Shown: one piece after another, positions 34,693-43,405 of the stretch
How positions within the stretch are numbered: the stretch's first letter is position 1
How the letters are laid out: each line of letters begins with the position of its first letter
IMG/VR virus record: IMGVR_UViG_3300033571_024432
Location: 1-64,000 of that record
Length of the DNA: 64,000 nt
From: a virus
Reading direction: 5' to 3' (one strand)
Program-made: the position numbers and the translations under genes
The notes under the pieces: generated by a model
Told to the model about the DNA's origin: nothing
What the model saw: only the letters and a program-made list of their open reading frames with translations
Databases searched by the model: none

Positions 34693-36124
34693 TAATTTAA
34701 AAAAAAATAAAGATTTTGTAAATATAATAAAAATTAACGAAACAGAAAATGATAAAATATTAAAAAAATTTTTAGAAATATCTGCGGATCATATTAAACC
34801 TGGATTATATATAAGTCCCCAATATGATTTTCAATTAATAACAAATGATATTCGTAATAAAATAGGAGCAAATGATTATATTAATTATTTAAATTCGATA
34901 GATGAAGAAACTGTATCACTTGCTGGAACAAATAAAAATAGTAAAATAACAAATACTAAAATTTTAAATGAAAAACAAATAGATAAAATTGTTGATAATC
35001 TTAATGCTTTTAAAAGTTTTGATACACAAAATAACCAAAAAAGATCATATTTCGATTTTATATTTCCAATGAGATTATTGAAAGATGATACACAACTTTC
35101 AGATGATGATTTTTTAAATTATGTAATGCAACCTATATTTTTAGTAATTAGAATATTTGATATATCAAAAAAAGTAGATATTGATGCAACAATATCAAAA
35201 GTAAAAGATAAAACAAATGTTAATTTTAATAGTAATGATATCAGAGAAATTGACTTAATATTAGAAGATAATTCTTCTAAATATGAAGTTTTCTTTTTAG
35301 TTAAAGAAGACAATAATATTATTTTTTATTCTGATGTTATTATGCAAAGCATTAATAATTCAACAAATATTAAAAATATTTTATATGCAGAAGAAACATA
35401 TTTTAAAAAAACAAAAATAAGTAAAAAAGATTCACCTTTCGATCATTTAGATATTAATATTTCTTTTGATGAAAAAAAAATAACATTATCAAGCAATTTC
35501 AATTTTTCAATTAGAAATAAACCATTCGAAAATAATGCAAATTATAGTTATGCAGAGTATTCAAGTAAATTTAAAATTAATAATTTTTTTAAAGCGGCAG
35601 CAAATAATGAACATGTTATTAATTTTAACAATTTCAAAATAAACGAAAATGACACTTTAATTCATAATAATTTATTTTTAGATAGTTATACAAAAGATAA
35701 AGATACCAGTGACGCTTTTGCTGAAGCTATAAAAAATAAAAGTACAGAAAAAGATATTCAATTAAGAAATATAACTCAGTTATATTATGAGTTAATTTCA
35801 TCTGATGATACTAGGTTATCATTAAGAAATTTACAAAAATTTAAATCAGAGATACGGGCTTGGAATAACATATGTCATATAATTACTAACAATAAGAATA
35901 TATATTCAAATTATTTTGAGTTGACAAATGCTAGTGCAGATTTATGGCCTATGGCATTTTCAACTGTAGGTATGAGAGGATATTATATTCTTACTTTGGA
36001 AGGATATATAAATGAAATATATGAAGGATTGAAAAACCCAATTAAAGAACATTCTATTGATTTAAATGAATTGTATAAGTATATTGTTAATAATATAATA
36101 AGATTAGATGTAACATTACTTTAA
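34685..36124 (+). CDS. Unrecognised baseplate-region protein
   Basis: A 479-residue protein starting at ATG 34685, overlapping the M15 gene by 8 bases; further in-frame ATGs at 34673 and 34679 are possible. It is Asn/Asp/Lys-rich. A regular region with FDFIFPMRLLKDD, an acidic middle and C-terminal TVGMRGYYILTLEGYINEIY are visible, but no family is recognised. Its place at the end of the tail block suggests a virion or assembly role. Confidence 0.6.
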   Translation: MINNLKKNKDFVNIIKINETENDKILKKFLEISADHIKPGLYISPQYDFQLITNDIRNKIGANDYINYLNSIDEETVSLAGTNKNSKITNTKILNEKQIDKIVDNLNAFKSFDTQNNQKRSYFDFIFPMRLLKDDTQLSDDDFLNYVMQPIFLVIRIFDISKKVDIDATISKVKDKTNVNFNSNDIREIDLILEDNSSKYEVFFLVKEDNNIIFYSDVIMQSINNSTNIKNILYAEETYFKKTKISKKDSPFDHLDINISFDEKKITLSSNFNFSIRNKPFENNANYSYAEYSSKFKINNFFKAAANNEHVINFNNFKINENDTLIHNNLFLDSYTKDKDTSDAFAEAIKNKSTEKDIQLRNITQLYYELISSDDTRLSLRNLQKFKSEIRAWNNICHIITNNKNIYSNYFELTNASADLWPMAFSTVGMRGYYILTLEGYINEIYEGLKNPIKEHSIDLNELYKYIVNNIIRLDVTLL

Positions 36125-36143
36125 ATTTATATAGGTTTTTTTT

Positions 36144-37181
36144 ATGGATCAAGAATTGTATTCAATTTTTTTAGAAAATGAAGTATTTGTAGATTTTAAA
36201 AAGTTTTTTAAGGATTTAAAAACTGATTTTAATATGTTGAGTTTACCTAAGCATTTCATAGGAAGATATGAAGAAGAAGTTGATAAGATTGAAAATTTGA
36301 TTATTAAGAAGGATGAGAAAAATTATAGATATGTGTTTAATAAGAATAATGAGTTATTTAAAAAAATACGAGATATAAGAGTTGATAAATTATTATTGAG
36401 TATGTATAAAAAGATTGAGAAGCATGAAGGTAATATTTCTTTGTTGAATAGTTTTCGTGATGGTGATTGTATTGAATATACTAGATCTGAGATTGTAACA
36501 GGTAGATTGAGTATTAAGAATGGTCCTAAATTGATGAATTTGCCTAAAAAATATAGAAATATATTGAAAAGTCGATTTGATAATGGCGAGATTTTGATGG
36601 TGGATTATAAATCTTTGGAACCGAGAGTTGCAAGATATATAGTGGGTGAGAAAGCTGCAGAGGATATATATCAGGACATTTGTGATAGAATGGATTTTTT
36701 GGTTGATAGAAGTGTGATGAAAAAAGCTGTGATATCTGTGTTATATGGTATATCAGAGGAAAGTATGAATATTGGAGAATTGTCTCTAGATAAGGTTAGA
36801 GACATCAGGATGAAAGTTTTGGAGTATTTTAATATAAATTATATTCTTAAACTTGCGATGCAACAGAACGCATCTGGATATTATATGACTTATTTTGGTC
36901 GACCTATTCATTGGAATAAAGAAGAAGTTCATTTGAATCAAATTTTGAATGGTTATATTCAAGGGACAGCAGTTGATGTTGCATTATCAGGATTTTTGGA
37001 GTTAGTTAATAATTTCGATGATAAAATGATACCAATTGGATTAATTCATGATGCGATGTTGGTAGATGTAGCAGCAGAAAGTAAAAATTCTTTTGTAAAG
37101 TTAGTAAAAAATAATTATAATTATAATAACTTAGGTTACTTTCCTTTAAATATAGAAACTATTTCACAAAGAAAGAGTTAA
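36144..37181 (+). CDS. Miniature family-A DNA polymerase (polymerase domain only)
   Basis: A 345-residue protein with family-A polymerase motifs in order: TGRLSIKNGPKLMNLP and a following R (119-138), motif A MVDYKSLEPRV (D154), motif B region RSVMKKAVISVLYG (189-202), YIQGTAVDVA (271-280) and motif C LIHDAMLVDV (H302, D303). There is no exonuclease domain and the fold is shorter than the usual 400-residue polymerase domain. Motif C reads HDA instead of HDE, while both catalytic aspartates remain. The location after baseplate genes is odd. Alternatives are a repair or primer-processing polymerase, or the main replicase with its exonuclease elsewhere. Confidence 0.85.
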   Translation: MDQELYSIFLENEVFVDFKKFFKDLKTDFNMLSLPKHFIGRYEEEVDKIENLIIKKDEKNYRYVFNKNNELFKKIRDIRVDKLLLSMYKKIEKHEGNISLLNSFRDGDCIEYTRSEIVTGRLSIKNGPKLMNLPKKYRNILKSRFDNGEILMVDYKSLEPRVARYIVGEKAAEDIYQDICDRMDFLVDRSVMKKAVISVLYGISEESMNIGELSLDKVRDIRMKVLEYFNINYILKLAMQQNASGYYMTYFGRPIHWNKEEVHLNQILNGYIQGTAVDVALSGFLELVNNFDDKMIPIGLIHDAMLVDVAAESKNSFVKLVKNNYNYNNLGYFPLNIETISQRKS

Positions 37182-37185
37182 TTTT

Positions 37186-37809
37186 ATGAATACAATGAAT
37201 GAAAATCAATTGACAGACTTATATACTACATATTCTGGTTATTTGAATAGATTCCAAGATGAAAATATTAATAAATTTTTAGAAGAAAATGGAGAAAGAT
37301 TATTGTTATCTACATATGGATTAAAAAAAGATGATCCTTATTGTGGACCAGGTGGTATTATGAAATATGCATTGGATTCTTTTGCAATTTCAACAAAAAT
37401 GTTAAAAGCAATTCAATTTGATGTGAATCAAGAAGAGATTTCAATCAAATCATTAGCATTAATTACATTATTAGGATTAATTGGCAGAATGGGTGATTTA
37501 GAAAATGAACAATTTGTCGAACAAAAGAGTGATTGGCACAGAAATAAATTAGGTCAATTATATGATTGGAATCCAAATTGTCAAAAAATGTCAATTCCAC
37601 ACAGATCATTATTTTTATTACAACATTATAATATTAAACTAACATATCAAGAAATGTTAGGCATTATTTGTTCAGAAGGTATGCATTTAGAAGAAAACAG
37701 ATTTTATGTAAATGATTTACCTATTGTTTCAAAAGTTGCTATGATGTCTTTTGATTTAGCTTATGAGAATGAAAGAAAATTTATTAAATTAAATAACGTA
37801 AATGTATAA
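37186..37809 (+). CDS. HD-hydrolase-like protein lacking the HD motif
   Basis: A 207-residue protein. Its order of segments follows the phage HD-domain hydrolases: a CGPGGIMKYALDSF region where active members have GGL..HS, a helix with LALITLLGLIGRMGD where they have LLHDicKiG, then LGQLYDWN, SIPHRSLFLLQHYN and MLGIICSEGMH. The metal-binding His/Asp residues of the first two sites are absent. It is therefore probably a catalytically inactive relative, with a binding or structural role. It starts 5 bases after the polymerase and may be co-expressed. Confidence 0.55.
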   Translation: MNTMNENQLTDLYTTYSGYLNRFQDENINKFLEENGERLLLSTYGLKKDDPYCGPGGIMKYALDSFAISTKMLKAIQFDVNQEEISIKSLALITLLGLIGRMGDLENEQFVEQKSDWHRNKLGQLYDWNPNCQKMSIPHRSLFLLQHYNIKLTYQEMLGIICSEGMHLEENRFYVNDLPIVSKVAMMSFDLAYENERKFIKLNNVNV

Positions 37810-37841
37810 AAAAATATATTTAATAATATTAGGTGATAATC

Positions 37842-38039
37842 ATGAATCAAAATCAAATATTATTAAATATATTTAATCGTTTATTGGCAGAATCAGATTT
37901 AAATGAATTTTCTGCTTTAGGTGGTGGTGCAATCACAGGTTTTAGCTCACCTGCGCCATATATTATCGATAAAAAAAATCGAGTTAGAAAAAAAAGAAGA
38001 AAAAAATTATCTGAAATTGATTTCAACAAAGAGATGTAA
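37842..38039 (+). CDS. Small leader-type protein with basic tail
   Basis: A 65-residue protein. ATG 37842 is preferred over an upstream GTG because AGGTGA lies 5 bases before it and because it gives the leader MNQNQILLNIFNRLLAE before S18. After the leader comes LGGGAITGFSSPAP, then a very basic segment KKNRVRKKRRKK. If the leader is removed by a prohead protease, a small basic DNA-binding-like peptide of about 48 residues would remain in the capsid. Similar glycine-rich plus basic small proteins occur in T4-like marine phages. Function inferred only. Confidence 0.6.
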   Translation: MNQNQILLNIFNRLLAESDLNEFSALGGGAITGFSSPAPYIIDKKNRVRKKRRKKLSEIDFNKEM

Positions 38040-38041
38040 AA

Positions 38042-38254
38042 ATGCAAGAAAAAGATAAATCAAATCCACAACATTATAAAAATAAAGTATCTCCAATAGA
38101 TATAATTGAAATGTATGATTTGAATTTTAGTTTAGGAAATGTAATTAAATATGTATTGAGGGCTGGTAAGAAAGATGGTGAAAGTGATTATGATGATTTA
38201 AGTAAAGCTTTATGGTACTTAAATAGGGAAATAGATCGATTGAATTTAAAATAA
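38042..38254 (+). CDS. DUF3310 family protein
   Basis: A 70-residue protein. HYKNKVSPIDIIEMYDLNFS followed by LGNVIKYVLRAGKK and DDLSKALWYLNREIDRL is the complete DUF3310 signature, common in phages and related to small nucleotide-metabolism genes. The function of the family is not established. It starts 2 bases after the preceding stop. Confidence 0.88.
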   Translation: MQEKDKSNPQHYKNKVSPIDIIEMYDLNFSLGNVIKYVLRAGKKDGESDYDDLSKALWYLNREIDRLNLK

Positions 38255-38357
38255 TAATATATAATATTAAAATGAATATTATATGAGTTTATTAAAAAAG
38301 TGTAATATTATTATGATATTAACAAAGATTCATATGAGTCAAAAGAAAGAGAATAAA

Positions 38358-39488
38358 ATGACTAGTTTTAAAAATATTTTAAATAATTTTTTATTTGAAT
38401 CTACAGATAATCCCAAAAGTATTGAAATGGATTTAGATAAAAGATATGAAAATGATATCGAATTAAAAGATATTGAATTTAAATCAAGTCCTGGTTGGTA
38501 TGAATTAGATATGATTATACACGACTTAAAAAAAATAAGTAAAAAAAATTTTATTTCTCCAGACAAAATATCAATTAATGATTTTTTATTAAGTAAAGGT
38601 TATAATCTATTAGGTAGTGGAGCTTATAGAGACGTTTATTCTATGAGTAATTGTCCATGGGTAATAAAAGTTGATAAATCACTTAGGGGTAATTATAATA
38701 CTAGGGAATTAAATATTTATTTTTATAAAAAAATGGGAACAGGAACATTAGGTTTATATCCTAAAATATATGCATGGGATAATACTGTAAATAAATTACG
38801 TGGTAAATTGATAAAAGATGATCAAAGTCCTGTTAGATGGATTATATTTGAAAAAGTAGTACCAATTAAAACCGTTTCAACTTTAAAAAGTATTTTTAAA
38901 CCTTTTTATAGAGATTTAGACTTATATTTAAATGAATTAATCAAAATAGGATTAGCTGAACATTCTATTTTTGATTATATTAATGATGATCCTGAATATG
39001 AAAAAGCTGCAGGATATACAACAGAAGATATGAATACAATGAATTGGTGGAAATTAATTTATGATAATTTATTACAATTAAAGAAATTCAGAAGAGTTTC
39101 AATTCGTAATATGAAAAAACATTTTACTGATCCTTCTTTATATAATCTTTCTCAAAAAGAAAATGAATTATTTTTCTCAAAAGGCAAAGTTAATGATACA
39201 AATATTAATACAACTTTTTTAAAATTTTTATTTAAGCAGATTCATCAAAGATATATCGAATCAGATGTGTTAGAAAGAAAATTTGTTAATATATCTTTTA
39301 AAATCTGCGATGATCTAGGTATTTTTAAATCATTTTCTCCTGACGTAGCTTATATTTATAAAGACTTTGCGAATGATATGTGGGAAGATATGCATATTAA
39401 AAATCTTGGTTATAGACCTCATATTTTAGAAAAATCATTAAATTCATGGGAATCTCTAGCATTTTTGGATTTTGCTGAGGATTATTAA
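38358..39488 (+). CDS. Protein-kinase-like protein with capsid-targeting-like leader (paralogue 2)
   Basis: A 376-residue protein. The start at 38358 is chosen because it yields the leader MTSFKNILNNFLFE before S15; upstream in-frame starts would bury it. Motifs: glycine loop GSGAYRDVY (86-94), WVIKV (K104), hinge-like WIIFEKV, catalytic-loop-like DMHIKN (344-349) and DFA in place of DFG (D371). It is a paralogue of the proteins at 1949, 39521 and 40453. The C-terminus ends 5 residues after the DFA aspartate, so the substrate-binding lobe is reduced. Packaged effector kinase by inference. Confidence 0.62.
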   Translation: MTSFKNILNNFLFESTDNPKSIEMDLDKRYENDIELKDIEFKSSPGWYELDMIIHDLKKISKKNFISPDKISINDFLLSKGYNLLGSGAYRDVYSMSNCPWVIKVDKSLRGNYNTRELNIYFYKKMGTGTLGLYPKIYAWDNTVNKLRGKLIKDDQSPVRWIIFEKVVPIKTVSTLKSIFKPFYRDLDLYLNELIKIGLAEHSIFDYINDDPEYEKAAGYTTEDMNTMNWWKLIYDNLLQLKKFRRVSIRNMKKHFTDPSLYNLSQKENELFFSKGKVNDTNINTTFLKFLFKQIHQRYIESDVLERKFVNISFKICDDLGIFKSFSPDVAYIYKDFANDMWEDMHIKNLGYRPHILEKSLNSWESLAFLDFAEDY

Positions 39489-39494
39489 ATTATA

Positions 39495-39502
39495 TATAAA
39501 TA
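39495..39502 (+). promoter_or_regulatory. T4-type late promoter box (TATAAATA)
   Basis: An exact TATAAATA 18 bases before the ATG at 39521, in the short gap after the previous kinase-like gene. Confidence 0.45.
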
Positions 39503-39520
39503 TTAAAGGTTATTATTACA

Positions 39521-40357
39521 ATGGAAATATTAAGAAAATATATCAATTTATTATTTGAATCATCTGGAAATTATAATATTGATAATGAAAAAGAATTATT
39601 TGAAACAATTAAAGCATTAAAAGAAAATAAAATGAGATATACAATCGAATATTCAAATTTTATTTCAGATGTTTTAGGATTTGATTTAATTGGACAAGGT
39701 GAAACAAGAACAGTTTATTCTAAACCTGGATTAAATTTTGTAATAAAAACAGGTGATAGAGAAAATTTAAGAGAAATTAGACACATTTTAAAATATAATT
39801 TAATTAATTTACCAAAACTATATGCATATGATGAAGATAAAGGTTATTGGATGATAGTAGAAAAAGTAGAGCTATTTAAAAAAGTAGATTCTGAATTTGA
39901 TCATACTGACTTCAATTCTAACGTATTTTTACAAATATTTCCAACTGCAAATGAACTTATAAATATAATAGAGGAGTTAATTCAAAAAGGTTTATTAGAC
40001 GAAAAAATATATGAAGGTTATTCTGAATATTATTATTTATCTTTTAATGAAAAATATTATTTAACTTACGATATTATACAAAAAACAATTGATGAATATA
40101 GCGTATCTTTATTTGAAAGCTTTCTATATTACTGTGAAGATTATTTTATTAATGTAGATTCAGAACAAATAGATAATATCAAATCAAAAATATCCAATAT
40201 TGTTACATCAGATATTGATTATTTAAAAAGTGTATTGAATAATACACAAATTATAGATATTCATATTGACAATATTGGATATAGAAAAAACGAAGAAAAC
40301 AAATATACAATTAAAGATCTAATTATCTTAGATACTGCTGGTATTCAACACACATAA
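39521..40357 (+). CDS. Protein-kinase-like protein with capsid-targeting-like leader (paralogue 3, short)
   Basis: A 278-residue protein, the smallest of the four paralogues. Leader MEILRKYINLLFE before S14. Motifs: IGQGETRTVY (57-66), FVIK (K76), LYAYDEDKGYWMIVEKV, DIHIDN (246-251) and D271 of LDTAG where DFG is expected. The loss of F and G in the activation motif suggests altered regulation or reduced activity, but the metal-binding aspartate is kept. Confidence 0.6.
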   Translation: MEILRKYINLLFESSGNYNIDNEKELFETIKALKENKMRYTIEYSNFISDVLGFDLIGQGETRTVYSKPGLNFVIKTGDRENLREIRHILKYNLINLPKLYAYDEDKGYWMIVEKVELFKKVDSEFDHTDFNSNVFLQIFPTANELINIIEELIQKGLLDEKIYEGYSEYYYLSFNEKYYLTYDIIQKTIDEYSVSLFESFLYYCEDYFINVDSEQIDNIKSKISNIVTSDIDYLKSVLNNTQIIDIHIDNIGYRKNEENKYTIKDLIILDTAGIQHT

Positions 40358-40370
40358 AAAAATTAAAAAA

Positions 40371-40402
40371 ACAACCCACCACCATCTAATACGTGGACAA
40401 AA
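40371..40402. repeat. Dispersed intergenic repeat, copy 2
   Basis: ACAACCCACCACCATCTAAT followed by ACGTGGACAAAA. It matches the repeat at 1632-1666 in ACCATCTAA and ATACGTGGACAAAA. CCAC and GTGG can pair in a short stem. It lies 6 bases before a TATAAATA box, in the gap between two kinase-like paralogues. Confidence 0.6.
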
Positions 40403-40407
40403 TAATA

Positions 40408-40415
40408 TATAAATA
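40408..40415 (+). promoter_or_regulatory. T4-type late promoter box (TATAAATA)
   Basis: An exact TATAAATA 37 bases before the ATG at 40453, directly after the dispersed repeat. Confidence 0.42.
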
Positions 40416-40452
40416 TAAAATTATAATAATTAATAACAAAAAAGGTTTATAA

Positions 40453-41640
40453 ATGCTTTATTTAAGAAAATATATTAAATTGTTATTTGAATCATCAGAT
40501 CTATCTGCACTTGAAAATAAATATTCATCTGAAATTATTAAAAAAAAATATCCTCAAAGCCATTATGAATTACATCATATAATAGATGAATTAAAAGACG
40601 TTTCAAAGAAATACGTAGGAAAAGAATGTTTAAACAAGTTAAAAGAAAAGATATTAGAAAATAACTATGAATTATTAGGTGAAGGTAATTATAGATCAGT
40701 TTATTCTAAACCTGAAGTGGATTTTATAATAAAATTATCAAGAAAAACTATAGAAGAAATTGACGATGATGTAGAAAAATATATAGAAGGTCAAAAGCAA
40801 TATAATATCGCTTTTCCAGACAGTCCTAAAAAATATAATGAAACACATTTTGATATAATTAGGAAAGCAAAAAAAGATACAGCTAGAGGAAATAGCATTG
40901 AATATAATAAAAGTTTGGAATATGGTAATAAATTTTTTACAAAGCAATATGCCGTTGATGAAAAAAATAATTATTGGGTTATTTCAGAAAAAGTAAATAA
41001 ACTGTATGGCAAAGATTTCGGAAAGTTTTTTCCATATTTGTATAACTTATATATAAAATTGCTTGTTAGTTATATAAAAATATTTTTTAGAATAGAAGAT
41101 ATAACAGAAGAAAAAGTAATGACTCATATTAATAGTGATTCATTTTTACAATCTTTTTTTCTTGCTGGAAAAGTAGAGTTTATGGATTCTATTTTTTCAG
41201 GATTAGAAAATAAAAGAATTTTTAATTTTAAAGATATTTTAAAACAATTTATATTTATTACTAACCCTTTTTGTGAATCTTCTGGCGTTGAATTAGTAAC
41301 AGCAATTCTTAAAGAAATCTCCGATATTGAACATTTAAAAGAATTAAATAAAGAAATATATAATATTCCTATAAGAAATGGTAATTATTTGTCAGGTATT
41401 GTTGAAGATATTATGTTAGAAATAGGAAATTTATCAAGTAATTTAAGTTATTTATTAAATGATATGTATACTGATTTAAATATGTCTCTTAATGATTTCC
41501 CAGATTTAACTTACTTGATGAATATTGTAATTAATGCAAATTTTAAAGATTTCCATGTAGATAATATTGGATATAGGAATAATGATATGAATAAAGAAAA
41601 GCCATGGAAAAATTTAGTCTTTTTAGATTATGGCAATTAA
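40453..41640 (+). CDS. Protein-kinase-like protein with capsid-targeting-like leader (paralogue 4)
   Basis: A 395-residue protein. Leader MLYLRKYIKLLFE before S14, nearly identical to that of paralogue 3. Motifs: LGEGNYRSVY, FIIKL (K94), YWVISEKVNKL, DFHVDN (366-371) and DYG at the extreme C-terminus (392-394). It has a longer insertion between the glycine loop and hinge than paralogue 3. The tandem arrangement of paralogues 2, 3 and 4 points to local gene duplication and divergence. Confidence 0.62.
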   Translation: MLYLRKYIKLLFESSDLSALENKYSSEIIKKKYPQSHYELHHIIDELKDVSKKYVGKECLNKLKEKILENNYELLGEGNYRSVYSKPEVDFIIKLSRKTIEEIDDDVEKYIEGQKQYNIAFPDSPKKYNETHFDIIRKAKKDTARGNSIEYNKSLEYGNKFFTKQYAVDEKNNYWVISEKVNKLYGKDFGKFFPYLYNLYIKLLVSYIKIFFRIEDITEEKVMTHINSDSFLQSFFLAGKVEFMDSIFSGLENKRIFNFKDILKQFIFITNPFCESSGVELVTAILKEISDIEHLKELNKEIYNIPIRNGNYLSGIVEDIMLEIGNLSSNLSYLLNDMYTDLNMSLNDFPDLTYLMNIVINANFKDFHVDNIGYRNNDMNKEKPWKNLVFLDYGN

Positions 41641-41693
41641 TAATAAAAAATTTTTATAAAAACTTTTGTAAAGTAATAAAAATAATATTATAA

Positions 41694-41701
41694 TATAAAT
41701 A
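41694..41701 (+). promoter_or_regulatory. Late promoter-like TATAAATA before the SSB gene
   Basis: An exact TATAAATA 67 bases before the ATG at 41769. T4 gene 32 also has complex upstream control; whether this box is used is unknown. Confidence 0.3.
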
Positions 41702-41768
41702 TATATTAAATAATATAATTTAATTTAATATAAACATTTAAAAACTAAACATTTAAAGGAAAATTTAT

Positions 41769-42596
41769 ATGGCTATCGATCTCGCTGCTATTCGTAAAAA
41801 ATTAAATCAAATCTCTGGCGTTTCTTCAAAGAGAAACATCACATGGCGTCCTGAAGAAGGTCAAGAATATCAAGTTCGTTTGTTATCATTCCCAAATAAT
41901 GATGGACAACCATTCAAAGAAATCATGTTTTACTATAATATTGGTACTAATCCAGGTCTTGTTGCACCTTTTCAATTTGGAAAACCAGATCCTATTCAAG
42001 AATTGATTACAAAATTAAGAGATGAAGGTTCAAAAGAAAGTTATGAACTTGCAAAGAAACTTTATCCTAAAATGCGTTGTTTTGCCCCTGTTGTTGTCAG
42101 AGGTGAAGAAGATAAAGGTGTTAGAATTTGGTCATTTGGCAAAACTTTATATCAAAATATCTTAAATCTAATGTTAGATGAAGATTATGGTGATATTACT
42201 GATATTCATCAAGGTAGAGATTTAAAATTAACATGCACAAAATCACCTGGAAAGACATTTGCTGATACAGAAGTTAGGCCTCGTGCAAAAAATACACCTT
42301 TAGCTGATCGTGAAGATGCAATTAATAAATTGGTTGCATCAATTCCTGATGTTTCTGAATTATTTGAAACAAAATCATATGTTGAACTTGAAAAGATCGT
42401 TAATGATTGGTTAAATGGTGATAATGAAAAAGAAACAGGAACAGTTAAAGGTGGTTCAAACACACAAGCAAGCGACTTTTTAGAAGATGACGAAGAAATC
42501 CAAGTAAAACCTTCACAAACAAAAACAACAAAACCTTCACAAACAAATAATTCTAAATATTCAAATTTAAATGACGCCTTTGCAGATCTTGAATAA
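41769..42596 (+). CDS. Single-stranded DNA-binding protein, gp32-like
   Basis: A 275-residue protein. The N-terminal basic stretch AIDLAAIRKKLNQISG, the GQEYQVRLLSFP core and RIWSFGKTLYQNIL fit T4-like gp32. The C-terminus is acidic and ends SNLNDAFADLE-like, the usual docking tail for replication partners. The cysteine/histidine zinc motif of T4 gp32 is not seen. It heads the replication block, with uvsX next. The gene ends in a short direct repeat. Confidence 0.88.
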   Translation: MAIDLAAIRKKLNQISGVSSKRNITWRPEEGQEYQVRLLSFPNNDGQPFKEIMFYYNIGTNPGLVAPFQFGKPDPIQELITKLRDEGSKESYELAKKLYPKMRCFAPVVVRGEEDKGVRIWSFGKTLYQNILNLMLDEDYGDITDIHQGRDLKLTCTKSPGKTFADTEVRPRAKNTPLADREDAINKLVASIPDVSELFETKSYVELEKIVNDWLNGDNEKETGTVKGGSNTQASDFLEDDEEIQVKPSQTKTTKPSQTNNSKYSNLNDAFADLE

Positions 42597-42612
42597 ATGC
42601 AGATCTTGAATA
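42581..42612. repeat. 15-bp direct repeat at the gp32-like gene end
   Basis: TGCAGATCTTGAATA occurs at 42581-42595 and again at 42598-42612, with two bases between. The stop codon of the gp32-like gene is at the end of the first copy. It looks like a recent small tandem duplication. Confidence 0.8.
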
Positions 42613-42697
42613 CAATTATTCTTTATTTCTTTGCTTTTTCTTATTTTTTACTAAAATATATTATATTAAAACTACTTTTAAACAAAAGGACTTTTTT

Positions 42698-43405
42698 ATG
42701 GCCGCACCTAAAAAGAAAATAAGTCAGGATTTACAACCTGATCTAATCACTGATGACTTTACTAGTGATCTCATTAAATCTCTAAATAAAGAACGTGGTA
42801 TGCGTATTGCATACAATCTCTCATCAGATGAATCACCTACACATGTCAAACGTTGGATTAGCACAGGCTCAATTCAACTTGACTATATTATTTCAAATCG
42901 TAAAAATGGCGGTCTTCCAGAAGGTCGTATTATCGAAATCTTCGGTCCACCATCGATTGGTAAATCACATATAGCCTCTCAGATTGCTAAATCAACTCAA
43001 AGAGCAGGTGGTATTGTTGTTTATATTGATACAGAAAATGCTGTTAGTATTGAAAATCTTAAAACTTTAGGTGTCGATATCTCAAAGCGCTTTGTCTATG
43101 TCGATACACACTGCACAGAAGAAGTCTTTAGTATCGCTGAAAGTACTATCATGAAATCTAAAGCTATGCAAAAAGATGTTCCTGTAACAATTATCTGGGA
43201 CTCAGTTGCAGCAACATCACCTAAGGCTGAATTGGCAGGTGAATACGATAAAGATAGTATCGGTCTTCAAGCTCGAGCCATTTCAAAAGGTATGAGAAAA
43301 ATTACAGGTGTTATCGCTAATCAGAATATTCTCTTTGTCTGTCTTAATCAAGTACGAACAAAGATGGGTGTAATGTATGGCGATCCTTCAACAACTCCTG
43401 GAGGT
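42698..43405 (+). CDS. uvsX: UvsX/RecA-type recombinase, exon 1
   Basis: 236 codons up to the inferred 5' splice site. It contains the Walker A region FGPPSIGKSHIA, VVYIDTENA, Walker B-like VTIIWDSVAA and ICLNQVR-like FVCLNQVRTKMG, ending STTPGG. If read on, the frame hits a stop at 43433-43435 inside the intron. Joined to exon 2 it gives TTPGG-VAIPFHSSVRIKL, the normal UvsX/RecA continuation. The complete protein is about 405 residues; T4 UvsX has 391. It catalyses strand exchange in phage recombination-dependent replication. AAAAGGA precedes the start. Confidence 0.93.
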
